Positions 18,086 through 28,200 of a DNA stretch of 64,000 nt are shown here, piece by piece. This DNA is from Pseudomonadota bacterium. Its GTDB lineage: Bacteria > Myxococcota_A > Polyangia > GCA-2747355. Positions within the stretch are counted from its first letter, which is position 1, and each line of letters starts with the position of its first letter. The stretch lies in NCBI GenBank assembly GCA_016711215.1, contig JADJTL010000001.1, forward strand, positions 678,001 to 742,000, given 5' to 3'. The position numbers and the translations under genes are program-made. Below the pieces are notes generated by a model, which worked only from the letters and a program-made list of their open reading frames with translations, was not told the DNA's origin and ran no database searches.

Positions 18086-18128
18086 TCTCTCCGTGCCGGC
18101 CTTCGCCGGCCGGCTGCGGACGGAGAGA
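18086..18128 (+). promoter_or_regulatory. hairpin covering the ribosome binding site of the next gene
   Basis: TCTCTCCGT (18086-18094) pairs with ACGGAGAGA (18120-18128), and an inner GCCGGC (18095-18100) pairs with GCCGGC (18105-18110). The right arm contains the GGAGAG ribosome site just before GTG 18132, so folding of the RNA would hide it. It may regulate translation. Confidence 0.45.
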
Positions 18129-18131
18129 CCC

Positions 18132-18851
18132 GTGAGAAATTCGACTGTCGGCGGCGTTGCGTTGCTCGCCCTGGTGTTCTCGCTGGGCCTCGCCGCGCCG
18201 GCCCAGGCTCGGCTTGGCCCTTCGGCTCCAACCTACGCCGCCAGCGCGTCGCCCCGCCGCGCTCCGACGCGCGACGCGATCACGCGCCGCCTGTCGACGC
18301 GATCCGGTCGGCTCTTGCGCGCGAGCTCCCTCTGCCTGATGGTGGCGCTCGCTGGTCCGGCGGCGGCCGACGAGGACGTGATGACCTATCGTCCTTGCTC
18401 GCCGGCACAGTTTCGCGACGCCGTCGCCGTGCTCGCCAAGGAGGCGCCGGAGGCGGGTGTGGCGGTCGGCGCGGCGACCGTGGTCAAGGGCAGCGACGGG
18501 CGTCCCGTGCTGACGGTCCCTCTGACCAAACAAGGCTTCTTCAGCCCCTACACCTTTCGGGTCGCGGTCCCCACGCGCCAGCCACCCGATGAGGGTGCCC
18601 TGGCGCAGCTCACGCGAGCCCTGCGCGGCAAGCAGGACCCCGCCACCGTGCGCGCGCTCGAGGCCCTCTCCCAGCTCGTGGTGACCACGCCCGCCCACGG
18701 ATCGCCCTGGGATGTGCCCAATAACCTCCAGAGCGCGGCGCAGCGCCTCAACCTCCCAAGCCACTGCCCCCTCGTGGCGGCGGCCCCGAGCTCGTCCTCC
18801 CGGCTCGCGCAGCAGGGAGCCGGGTCGGCGGCGCTCGCTCGTTTGGACTGA
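18132..18851 (+). CDS. secreted protein of unknown function
   Basis: A 239-residue protein. The start GTG 18132 was chosen because it follows GGAGAG and begins a normal signal peptide (VRNSTVGGVALLALVFSLGL, then AAPAQA). A second signal-like stretch (SSLCLMVALAGPAAADED) follows about 65 residues later, which is odd and could mark an alternative internal start. The mature part has STYR-like TYRPCSPAQFRDAVAVLAKE, a Lys/Gly segment TVPLTKQGFFSPYTFRVAVP, and an Ala/Ser tail. No family was recognised. Confidence 0.55.
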   Translation: MRNSTVGGVALLALVFSLGLAAPAQARLGPSAPTYAASASPRRAPTRDAITRRLSTRSGRLLRASSLCLMVALAGPAAADEDVMTYRPCSPAQFRDAVAVLAKEAPEAGVAVGAATVVKGSDGRPVLTVPLTKQGFFSPYTFRVAVPTRQPPDEGALAQLTRALRGKQDPATVRALEALSQLVVTTPAHGSPWDVPNNLQSAAQRLNLPSHCPLVAAAPSSSSRLAQQGAGSAALARLD

Positions 18852-18964
18852 TGCGGCCGCGGGCCGCGCTAGCCGCGCGACCGCCGGCGCGACCGAGCAA
18901 GCGCGCGCACGCGGGTTTCGGCGCCAAGTTTGCGGCGCGGAGGCGCCACGCCGATAATATCGCC

Positions 18965-19816
18965 ATGTGTCGGCTCTATGGCTTTCGTTCGGCGATCGAG
19001 AGCAGTGTCCACCAATCGCTGGTCGCCGCTGACAACGCCCTGGCGCGCCAGAGTGAGCGGCATCGCGACGGCTGGGGCCTGGGCTTCTACGTCGGTCCCT
19101 TTCCGCACGTGATTCGCAACGACGAGCAGGCGCTCGGCGATGTGCTCTTTCGTGAGGTCAGCGGCATCGTCGCGACGCGCACCTTCGTCGCGCATATCCG
19201 GCAGGCCACCGTCGGCGCGCCGCGCGTCCTCAACTGCCACCCCTTTCAGTATGGGCGCTGGTTGCTGGCGCATAATGGCGAGATCGCGGGCTTCGCGCGC
19301 CCCGAGGTGCAGCGCCGCGTGCGCGACTGCGTCGACGATCGCTTTCGTCGCTTCGTGCTCGGCGACACCGACAGCGAGGTGTTGTTCTTCATCTTCCTCT
19401 CCCAGCTCGCGCGCCGCGTCGAGAACCTCCACGACGAGGGCGTGCGGATCGCGCACGTGCTGCCCGCGCTGCGCGCCGCGATCGCTCAGGTCTTGGCCGT
19501 CGCGCCCGAGGTCGATCAGGAGCGGCCCAATCGGCTCACCATCTTGCTGACCAACGGCAATCTGATGCTCGCCTATCGGCGCGGGCGAGAGTGCTACTAC
19601 TCGACCTACAAGACGCGCTGCCCGGAGCGCGCGAGTTGCTACGCCTTCGACGCCTCCCGCTGTGAGGGCGAGGCGGCTGATGGCATCGTCAAGCACCTGG
19701 TGGTGGCCAGCGAGCCGGTCTCGAGCGGGCCGAATGTCTGGCGCGAGCTCGAGGACAACTACTGCCTTTGCCTCGACCACGGCATGAATCTCCATGCCGA
19801 GCCGCTGCTGGTCTGA
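18965..19816 (+). CDS. class II glutamine amidotransferase (YafJ-like)
   Basis: A 283-residue protein. Met-Cys-Arg-Leu at the start gives the N-terminal nucleophile Cys after Met removal, and MCRLYGFRS is typical of the Gn-AT-II YafJ/EgtC group. Other family features are RHRDGWGLGFY, FVAHIRQATVG, NCHPFQYGRWLLAHNGEIAG, and LGDTDSEVLF. It probably hydrolyses glutamine or a gamma-glutamyl amide; the acceptor is not evident. The ATG at 18965 was chosen because the nucleophile must be residue 2; the longer reading frame upstream is not used. It follows the secreted protein by 113 nt. Confidence 0.85.
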   Translation: MCRLYGFRSAIESSVHQSLVAADNALARQSERHRDGWGLGFYVGPFPHVIRNDEQALGDVLFREVSGIVATRTFVAHIRQATVGAPRVLNCHPFQYGRWLLAHNGEIAGFARPEVQRRVRDCVDDRFRRFVLGDTDSEVLFFIFLSQLARRVENLHDEGVRIAHVLPALRAAIAQVLAVAPEVDQERPNRLTILLTNGNLMLAYRRGRECYYSTYKTRCPERASCYAFDASRCEGEAADGIVKHLVVASEPVSSGPNVWRELEDNYCLCLDHGMNLHAEPLLV

Positions 19817-19903
19817 ACGCGGCGGCTGCCGCGATCAGCCGCCGCCGCGCTTGCGCCGCCGGGCGCAGGGCGGCATCATCGCGCCGCTCCGCGAGCGCCG
19901 CCG

Positions 19904-20689
19904 ATGAAGCTGATCACCTGGAACGTCAATTCGCTGCGCACGCGCCTCGAGCGCGTCCTCGCGCTGCTCGAGCAGCAGCAGCCGGATGTCCTCTGCCTAC
20001 AAGAAACAAAGGTCACCGACGCGCTCTTCCCGCACGATGCCTTCGCGCCGCTCGGCTATCGCGCGCAGGTCTTTGGCCAACCCACCTATAACGGCGTGGC
20101 GCTGCTCTCGCGCTGCCCGCTCGAGCGCGTGCAGCACGGCTTCCCCGGCGATCCACTGCCGGCCGAGGCGCGCCTGATCGCCGCCGAGCTGAAGGGTGTG
20201 CGGGTGATCAACGCCTATGTCGTCAACGGCCAGACGACGGGCAGCGAGAAGTACCAGCGCAAGCTGGCCTGGTTGGACGCGCTACTGGCCTGGCTGCGCA
20301 GCACGCACGATCCGACGCAGCAGATCGCCCTGCTGGGCGACTTCAACATCGCCCCCGACGATCGCGACGTCCACGATCCGAGCGTCTGGCAGGGAGAGGT
20401 GCTGTGCAGCGAGCCGGAGCGCGCGCGCCTGCGCGCGCTGCTGCAGTGGGGCTTCGTCGATCTGCTGCGCCAGCTCGACCCGCGCGAGGGCGTCTATTCG
20501 TGGTGGGATTATCGGGCGGGGGCCTTTCCGCGCAACGCGGGCCTGCGCATCGATTTGATCCTCGGCACCGCGGCGCTCGCCGCACGCTGCAGGGCGGTCG
20601 TCATCGAGCGAGAGGCGCGCAAGCTGACGAGCGGAGCGGGGAAGCCGAGCGACCATGCGCCCGTCGTGGCGGTCTTCGATGAAGCCTGA
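19904..20689 (+). CDS. xthA: exodeoxyribonuclease III
   Basis: A 261-residue AP endonuclease/3'-exonuclease in base-excision repair. Catalytic motifs are MKLITWNVNSLRTRLERV, LCLQETKV, the AYVVNGQ segment, LLGDFNIAPDDRDVHDP, LRIDLIL and the terminal PSDHAPVVAVF with the active His. Length and order match E. coli XthA-type enzymes. The 3' end overlaps the possible longer start of the lipoprotein that follows. Confidence 0.93.
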   Translation: MKLITWNVNSLRTRLERVLALLEQQQPDVLCLQETKVTDALFPHDAFAPLGYRAQVFGQPTYNGVALLSRCPLERVQHGFPGDPLPAEARLIAAELKGVRVINAYVVNGQTTGSEKYQRKLAWLDALLAWLRSTHDPTQQIALLGDFNIAPDDRDVHDPSVWQGEVLCSEPERARLRALLQWGFVDLLRQLDPREGVYSWWDYRAGAFPRNAGLRIDLILGTAALAARCRAVVIEREARKLTSGAGKPSDHAPVVAVFDEA

Positions 20690-20720
20690 GCTCGATGCCG
20701 GGCGTGGAGCCGAGGGCCTC

Positions 20721-21200
20721 ATGCTGCGCTTCGTGCTGGCTGTGATCCTGAGCGGCTGCGCGCGCGGCGGCGGTGACGGGCGAGGGGCCTCCGCGGCGCC
20801 AGCGAGCGATGACACCTGCGCGGAGGTCGCGCGGGAAGCGGCCGCAGTCCTGGCGGGCGCGTCGGGGCGCTGCGAGCACGACGGCGATTGCGCCTGTCTC
20901 CCGCGCCAGCTTGCCTGCGCCGGCGTCAGTGATCGGCGCAGTGTCGAGCGGCTGCGTACCCTGGCGCGCCTGCAGCGCCTCGGGCGCTGTAGGGCGGCGA
21001 CGCCGCGGCGCTGCGACGATGCGCGGGTCTGCACGCCGCGCTGTGTGCATCGGTATTGCGTCAACAGCGCTGCCGCGAGCGTTCGCGGGCGTGGCCAGCG
21101 GCTCGCCGCTTCGACGCGGGTTCGGGAGCCGGGGCGGGCGCTGCCCGCTGCAGTCGGGTTTCTTCCCTCCGCCGAGGCGCGCGTGTTCTTTATCAACTGA
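20721..21200 (+). CDS. small cysteine-rich lipoprotein
   Basis: A 159-residue protein starting at ATG 20721 after GAGGG. The signal MLRFVLAVILSGC ends in a lipobox (ILSGC), so Cys13 would be lipidated. The mature region has eight or more further cysteines (CAEVAREA, CEHDGDCACLP, CDDARVCTPRCVHRYC), likely disulfide-bonded outside the cytoplasm. The C-terminal 40 residues are Arg/Ala-rich. No named family; similar short Cys-rich lipoproteins are common in myxobacteria. An upstream ATG at 20679 overlaps xthA and would lack a clean signal. Confidence 0.6.
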   Translation: MLRFVLAVILSGCARGGGDGRGASAAPASDDTCAEVAREAAAVLAGASGRCEHDGDCACLPRQLACAGVSDRRSVERLRTLARLQRLGRCRAATPRRCDDARVCTPRCVHRYCVNSAAASVRGRGQRLAASTRVREPGRALPAAVGFLPSAEARVFFIN

Positions 21201-21228
21201 TCAATTGGGAGTGACGGGGGAGCTAAGC

Positions 21229-22182
21229 ATGGCGGCACGACGGGCGATCGGAATCGATTTGGGCGGCACGAACCTGCGTGGCGCTGTGGTCGAGATGGGG
21301 ACGGACGAGGCGACGATCGTGCGCCAGGAGCGGCGCACGGTGGGTGCCGATCGCAGCCCGGAGGCCGTCGTGCGCGCCTTGGTCGAGCTGGCGGGTGCGC
21401 TGAGCGCTGGCGAGTCTCTGCCGGTCGGCATCGGTATTGCGGCGATGTTGCGGGGGACGACCGGGGTGGTGGCCAACGCGCCCAACCTCGGCTGGCGTGA
21501 CGTGCCCTTCGGGCGCCTGGCGGAGCGCGCGCTCGGGCGGCCCGTTTGGCTCGAGAACGACGTCAACGTCATTGTTTGGGGCGAGCAGTGCTTTGGTGCG
21601 GCGCGCGGCCGCGCCGACGTGCTCTGCGTCTTCGCGGGCACCGGGGTGGGGGCCGGGGCCGTCTGTGACGGACGCCTCTATCGCGGGGCGGGCAACGCTT
21701 CGCTCGAGCTGGGCCACGTCAAGGTGGTTGAGCAAGGGCGTGCCTGCGGCTGCGGCGCGAGCGGCTGCGTAGAGGCCTACGCCGGGGGGCGACACCTCGT
21801 CGAGCAGGCGCTCGAGCGGCCGTCTTCCCTGCTGCTGGAGCTGGTGCAGGGGCGGCTCGACGCGATGCACGCGGGACATGTCGATCAAGCGGCCCAGCGC
21901 GGTGACGAGACCGCGCGGCGCATCGTCGATCAGGCGGCCCGCTGGCTGGGGCTGACCCTGGCCAACGCGGTGACGCTCTTCAATCCTGCCTGCTTGCTGA
22001 TGGGTGGCACGGTATGGGTGGGTTGCAAGCGCCTGCGTGAGGGCACGCTCGCCAATTTCCAGCGCTTGGTGAACGTGCCCGCGCTAGAGGGGCTGAGCAT
22101 TGTGGACACGGTGCTCGGCGACGATGCCGGCGTGCTTGGCGCCGCTGAGCTCGGGTTGCGCCAGAGCGCCCAGCCGGGCTGA
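21229..22182 (+). CDS. ROK-family sugar kinase (glucokinase-like)
   Basis: A 317-residue cytoplasmic kinase. The ATP phosphate-binding motif is GIDLGGTNLRGAVVE, the second phosphate motif is VFAGTGVGAGAVCDG, sugar contacts are in LENDVNVIVWGE and LELGHV, and the zinc-binding ROK signature is CGCGASGCVEAYAGG. ROK members phosphorylate glucose, N-acetylglucosamine or similar; glucokinase is the best guess. The ATG at 21229 was chosen at the start of the fold; earlier in-frame residues belong to the lipoprotein region. Confidence 0.85.
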   Translation: MAARRAIGIDLGGTNLRGAVVEMGTDEATIVRQERRTVGADRSPEAVVRALVELAGALSAGESLPVGIGIAAMLRGTTGVVANAPNLGWRDVPFGRLAERALGRPVWLENDVNVIVWGEQCFGAARGRADVLCVFAGTGVGAGAVCDGRLYRGAGNASLELGHVKVVEQGRACGCGASGCVEAYAGGRHLVEQALERPSSLLLELVQGRLDAMHAGHVDQAAQRGDETARRIVDQAARWLGLTLANAVTLFNPACLLMGGTVWVGCKRLREGTLANFQRLVNVPALEGLSIVDTVLGDDAGVLGAAELGLRQSAQPG

Positions 22183-22200
22183 GGGCGCGCTTGGCCCGAG

Positions 22201-25200
22201 CTAGGGCGCGAGGTTGAAGCGGAAGAGGGTGCCGGTGCTGGTGCCGACGTAGAGCATCAGGGCGCGGGTGTCGTAGGTGGGGCTGCCGACTGAGGCGCTG
22301 CCGCTGCCGACGGTCTGGCTGGCGAGGACGGCGCCGGTACTGAGGCTGAGCTCGCGGAGCTGGCCGTCGGAGCCGCCGACGAAGAGGCTGTCGCGCTCGG
22401 GGATGGCCAGCGGTAGGCTCGCCCCCGGGATCGGGTCGGCGGTCTTCCAGACCAGCGAGCCGTCGGCGTTGAGCAGGCGCAGGTGGCCGTCTGCCGTGGC
22501 GAAGAGCAGGCGGCCGAGGTGGCTGCCGCTCCAGAGCACGACCACGCCCGAGGCGATGGCGCTGCCCACCGCGCAGCTGGTGCCGAGCGCGTCGGTGGCG
22601 GTGCAGAAGGCCTGCTCGCTGCCGCCGAAGGCCGTGCAGCCGCTGCCGGTGGTGCTCCAGCAGCTCACGCCGTCTGCTGCGCGGACGCGATGCAGGCGGC
22701 CGTTGTTGGTGCCGACGTAGAGGCTGGTGCGCGTGGCCTCGGCGAAGCTGGGCGAGGCGTCGCTGTCGCCGAGGTTACGGCTCCAGCTCAGCGTCCCCGG
22801 CGTCGCGTCTCCCGCATCCACCGCCCAGAGCGTGTCGCCGCCGCTGAGGCTCGTGCTCGTGATGAAGAGCATGCGCGCGACAGCATCGTGAACCGGGCTG
22901 CCGCTGATCTGACCGACGTTCAGCGCGCCCGTGCTGCCGACGCAGGTCCCGTTGAGCACCCAGCGACAGGCGCCCGTCTTGGCGTCGAAGGCGAAGACGC
23001 GGTTCTGCGCGCCGCTGAGGTTGCGCGTGGCGAAGAACGCCAGGTTGCGCGAGGGCGAGACTACGGGAGCGGCGACGAGTGCTGCGCCCAAGGGCTGGTC
23101 GCCGGCGAGGCCGCTGTCGCCGTCGGTCGTCCAGCGCAGCGCGCCCGTGTCGGCGTTGAGGGCGTAGCCGAGGCCCGAGGCCGTTGCGGCGTAGAGCGTG
23201 TTGAAGCTGTCGCCCGGTAGCTTGCCCACCGGGCTGCGGCCCTGCATCGCATCTGCCAGCCGCGCCGGGCTGTAGCGCGGCACGCGCTCGGTGGGGCTGA
23301 GCGCGTAGAGCCAGCCGCTGTTATTGCCGGCGAAGGCCACGCGCTTGCTCATCACCGTGTTCGGCAGCACCGTCGGCGGCGCCAGGCTCGCGACCTCGGT
23401 GTCGTAGAGGATCGACGGCGCCCAGGGCGGGATGCGCCGTACGACCCTGCCGCTGGCGCCCACCGCGACGCCCATCGTCCAGTCGGCCGGCATGGTCACG
23501 GCCAGCAGCGTATCGCTGCTGCCCGAGCTCTCCTGCGTCCACGTAGTGCCGCCGTCGGTCGTGCGCAGCACCAGGCCGCCTTCGCCGACGGCCGTGCCCT
23601 GCAGCGCGCCGAGCGGGAAGGAGAGCGCGTGCAGCGCGCCGTGCACGCCGCTGGTCAGCGTGCTCCAGCTTGTGCCGCCGTTGGTGGTTTTGACGATGGT
23701 GCCGTTATCACCGGCGGCGAAGCCCGTCTGCGGGCCGATGAAGGCCAGCGCGCGCAGCGTCGCCGGTGTGCCCGAGGTGAGCATGCTCCAGCTCGTGCCG
23801 CCGTTGGTAGTCTTGAGGATGACGCCGCCGTCCCCTGCGGCGAAGCCCGTTTGCGCGTCGACGAAGCGCAGGGCGTGCAGCGCGGCGGCCGTGCCCGAGG
23901 TGAGGGCCGTCCAGCTCGTGCCCCCGTTGGAGGTCTTGAGCAGCACGCCGCCGTCGCCGGCCGCGAAGCCCGTCTGCGCGTCGAGCAGCGCGATCGCCCG
24001 CAGGCTAGCCGTCGTGCCGGAGCTGAGGGTGCTCCAGCTCAGCCCGCCGTCGGTCGTCTTCAGCAGCACGCCGCCATCACCGGCCGCGAGACCGGTCTGC
24101 GCGTCGAGGAAGGCCAGCGCCCGCAGTGTGGCCGCGGTGCCGGAGGGTAGCGCCGTCCAGCTCGCGCCGCTGTCGCTGCTCTTGAGCAGCGTCCCGTTGG
24201 TCCCGGCCGCGAACCCGACGGTCGTCGCCAATGGGAAGGTCACCGTCTGCAGGCTCGCGCTGATCGCGGCAGACGGTGCGCCCCAGGCCGTGCCGCTGCA
24301 GGCCCCGCAATCGCTCGGACACGAGCCGCAGGTCTCACCCGCGTCGCAGCTCGCGTTGCCGCAGGCCGGCGCCGCGCAGGCACCACAATCCTCCGCGCAG
24401 CTCGAGCAGGTCTCGCCCGGCTCGCAGCCATACTTGCCACAGGTTGTGACGCAGGTGCCGCAGTCGCCGGGGCAGAGCGAGCAGGTTTCGTCGGCCTCGC
24501 AGCGCGCGTTGCCGCATTGGCTCGGCGTACAGAGTCCTCCAGGTGCGCAGTCCGCCGGGCAGCTCGTGGCGTCCTCGAGCACGCCATCGCAGACGCAGTC
24601 GCCGCAGGTGGTCGTGCAATCGGCCGGGCAGGCGCCGCCCTGGGCCTCGTTTAGGCCACAGACGCCGTCGCCGCAGGCGCTGATGGCGACGGGCGACCAG
24701 GCTCCTCGGACGCCGAAGGCACCGAGTTGGCCCGCGCCGTTCGATCCCCAACACCAGATGGTGCCGTCGCTGCGCCGCGCGCAGCTATGGAGATCGCTGC
24801 AGGCGACCTCGGCCACCGTTGTGCCCATCGAGGTGATCGGGACGGGGCTGTAACGGTTCGTCGTCGTGCCGTCGCCCACTCTGCCCTCGCTGTTCGACCC
24901 CCAACACCATTGGCTGCCATCGTTGAGCAGGGCACAGGTGATCAGGTCACCGGTCGTCACGCTGACGACCGCGGTGCCGAGCGCGTCCACGCGCACGGGG
25001 AGGAGCTGATTGCTGCCCGTGCCGTCGCCGAGCTGCCCGGTCCAATTCGATCCCCAGCACCAGAGGCTGCCGTCGTTGCGCAGCGCACAGCTATGCCTCC
25101 CGCGCGTCGAGATCTGGGTGGCGGTGGTGCCGAGCGCCGTGACCTCGACGGGCCAGAGCCGCTGCATGGTCGTGCCGTCCCCGAGCTGGCCGGCGGAGTT

Positions 25201-28200
25201 ATCGCCCCAGCAGGCCACGCTGCCGTCGTTGCGTCGGGCGCAGGTGTGACCGCTGTCGTAGACGTTGTAGTAATGCCCCACAGCGACCTCGGCGACGCTG
25301 TTGCCGACCGCCGTGATGCGCAGCGGGGTCAGGCGTCGGACGGTCGTGCCGTTGCCGAGCTGGCCATTGGCGTTGCTGCCCCAGCAAAAAAGCCGCCCGT
25401 TGGTCAGCCGGGCGCAGGTATGGGCATAGGCGGTCCTGAATTGGCCAATATTCGTGCCCAGCGTGGCGACGCGGACGGGGCCGTTGTAGCGGGTCGAGGT
25501 TGAGTTGTCGCCGAGCTGGCCGTAGTAGTTGTCGCCCCAACACCAGAGCGTGCCGTCGCTGAGGCGCGCGCAGCTATGCCCGCCGCCGAGCGCGATGCTC
25601 GTCGTGCTGGTTCCGAGCGCCGTGACCACCAGGGGGCTCATGCTCTGCCAGGGCGCCGGGCCTCCGAGCTGGCCGTAGGCGTTTTCGCCCCAACAGCGAA
25701 GCGTCCCATCGGGGCTCCGCGCGCAGGCGTGGCGATCGCCCGTTGCCACCTCGGCAAAGAGCGGGCGGTCGCAGTCTAGGGCGCAGCTCGTCTCGTCCTC
25801 GGCGCCGGTGCAGCGCCCGTCGCCGCAGCTCTCCTGCCGACAGTCTGCGGGGCAGCCCTCGCGCATCTCGGTCCGGCTGCAGACGCCGTCGCCGCAGTCG
25901 CAGCTCAGCCCCACCGAGCGCACGGGGGTGGATCGCAGCGCCACGGTCCCGTCGCCGAGCTCGGCCAGCTGGTTGACGCCCCAGCACCAGAGGCTGCCGT
26001 CGAGGCGTCTCACGCAGGCGTGACTGGAGAGCGAGACCTCCGCGACCGTGGTGCCGAGGGCGGTCACAGGCGCGGGCGTCGGCTGATCGCTCCACGCGCC
26101 GTTGCCCATCTGGTAGCCGCCACCGTAGCCCCAGCACCAGAGGCTCTGGTCGCCGAGCAGGGCGCAGTTGGCGTGGCTGCCCACTGCCAGCTCCGCGACG
26201 GCATTGCCTAGGGTCGGCACCGCTATAGGGCCAAGGCTGTCGGTGGTTGTGCCGTCGCCGAGCTGGCCGTAGTTGTTTCGACCCCAACAGGCAACGCTCC
26301 CGTCGATTTTCCGTGCGCAGGTGTGGTAGCTGCCCGCGCGGACCTCGGAGACGGCGCTGCCGAGCGCCGTCACCGGCACGGGGCTCCAACGGTCGAGGGT
26401 GGTGCCATCGCCGAGCTGGCCGTAGGTGTTGGCGCCCCAGCACCAGAGGCTGCCGTCCTGGCGCCGCGCGCAGGTATGAGCGTAGTTCGCCGCGACGTCG
26501 GCGACGGTCGTGCCCAGCGCCGTGACCAGCACGGGAAGCGTTCGCCTGACCGTCGTGCCGTCGCCGAGCTGGCCCGTCGCGTTGTAGCCCCAGCAGTAAA
26601 GGCTGCCATCGGTGCGCCGCGCGCAGGTGTGGTAAACGGTCGCCACCACCTGCTCTACGGCCGAGCTCGTCCCGAGCCCCGTTACCTGCACAGGGTACGC
26701 TTTTTCGACATAGGTGCCGTCGCCGAGCTGGCCGTAGAAGTTGGTGCCCCAGCACCAGAGGCTGCCGTCCTTGCGCCGGGCGCAGGTGTGGACCGAGCCC
26801 GTGGCCACGTCCAGGACGCCCGTTAGCGGTGGACCGTCGGCGCTTTCGAGCGCGGGTTGAGCGATCGAGCTGCCGGCTCCAACCTGGCCGAGCTGGCCGT
26901 AGCCGTTATAGCCCCAGCACTGCAGAGTGGTGTCGCTCTTGACCGCGCAGGTATAGCCACTCCCCGCGGCGAAGCGCCCGACGCAGCAGCTCGTGCCCGG
27001 CGCGCAGGTGGCGAAGCTGGGGCAGCGGCGGGCCGTCGCGTCGCCCAGGTTGAGGCCCATGCGCGTCTGCAGCGGGCCGGCGCCGATGTCGAAGACCTGG
27101 CAGCCTCCGACCTGCTGCGTCGGCAGCACCGGCAGCGCCCAGTCGTGGGCCCAGCCGCAGGCGTCCTGATACCAGCCGGCCACACTGAGATTGAGCAGCA
27201 TTCCCTGCTCCAGGGCACCCGTCGAGGCCAGGTCCGGATAGGTATGGTAGCCGGGCTCGCATTGGTTGAGCTCGCTGCTCTCGAAGCTCAGACCGCCGGT
27301 GGCGTTGGCGCGGTTGTAGGGACTGACGACGACGCCCGTGCGGTTGGTCGCCGTCTTCAGCGCCAGCGCGGCCAGGTAGTCCGGCTCCTTGCTGCCCCCG
27401 CCTCCGTGCGTCTCGCGCGGGTTCAGGCCCCAGGCGGCGTCCAGGGCGTAGCCGATCTGCTGGCCCGCGGCGATCGGCTCGGGGATCGAGCCGATGTGAT
27501 GCTCGCGAAACTGCCAGTGACGGTTCCAGACGTTGCCGCCCCAGCTCAGCTCGGAGAGGTAGATCGGTCGCGCCGAGAGCGTGCCGTCGCGGACGGCGTA
27601 GCCGGAGACGCCAGCGGCCAGCATACCCTTGCCGCAGCGGTAGACCGTCTTGCCCTGGGTGTCGTCCCAGCTCTGTAGACAGAGGTAGCGAAAGTACGTG
27701 CTGAAGGTCTCAGGGTTGGCGGTCGCCTCCGGGCCGGTGACCGGGTGCAGGAGAAAGGGGCGATAGCCTCGGTCAGCGCAGGCCAAGCCGATGGCCGAGA
27801 GCACCTCGTAGGTCACGTTCTGGTCGACGCCGCCGCCCGGGTTGAACTCGCCGTCGCCGTCGAAATCTTCATCCATCGCGACCGTCACGGCCGGGCAGGC
27901 CCCCGGCTCTCCGAGCGGGATGCCGGTGTCGCAGTCCTCGCCGCCATCCACCACGCCGTTGCCGCAGCTCTCCGGCACCGGGTTCGCGCAGGACTCGCGC
28001 ACCAGCTCGACCTCGTCCTTCAGCACGAGCCAGCGCGGCACCGTCAGATGGGCGGCGATGTCGTCCTCGGTCTCAGGCGTGCCCTGGTCGAAGACATGGG
28101 GCAGGCGCGTCGACGGGCAGAGCAGCTCCGTCTGCGCCAGCGTGTAGCGGCTCAGGTCCGTCAGCGTGGTCGACGGGATGCGCAGCTCGCCGGCGTCGAG

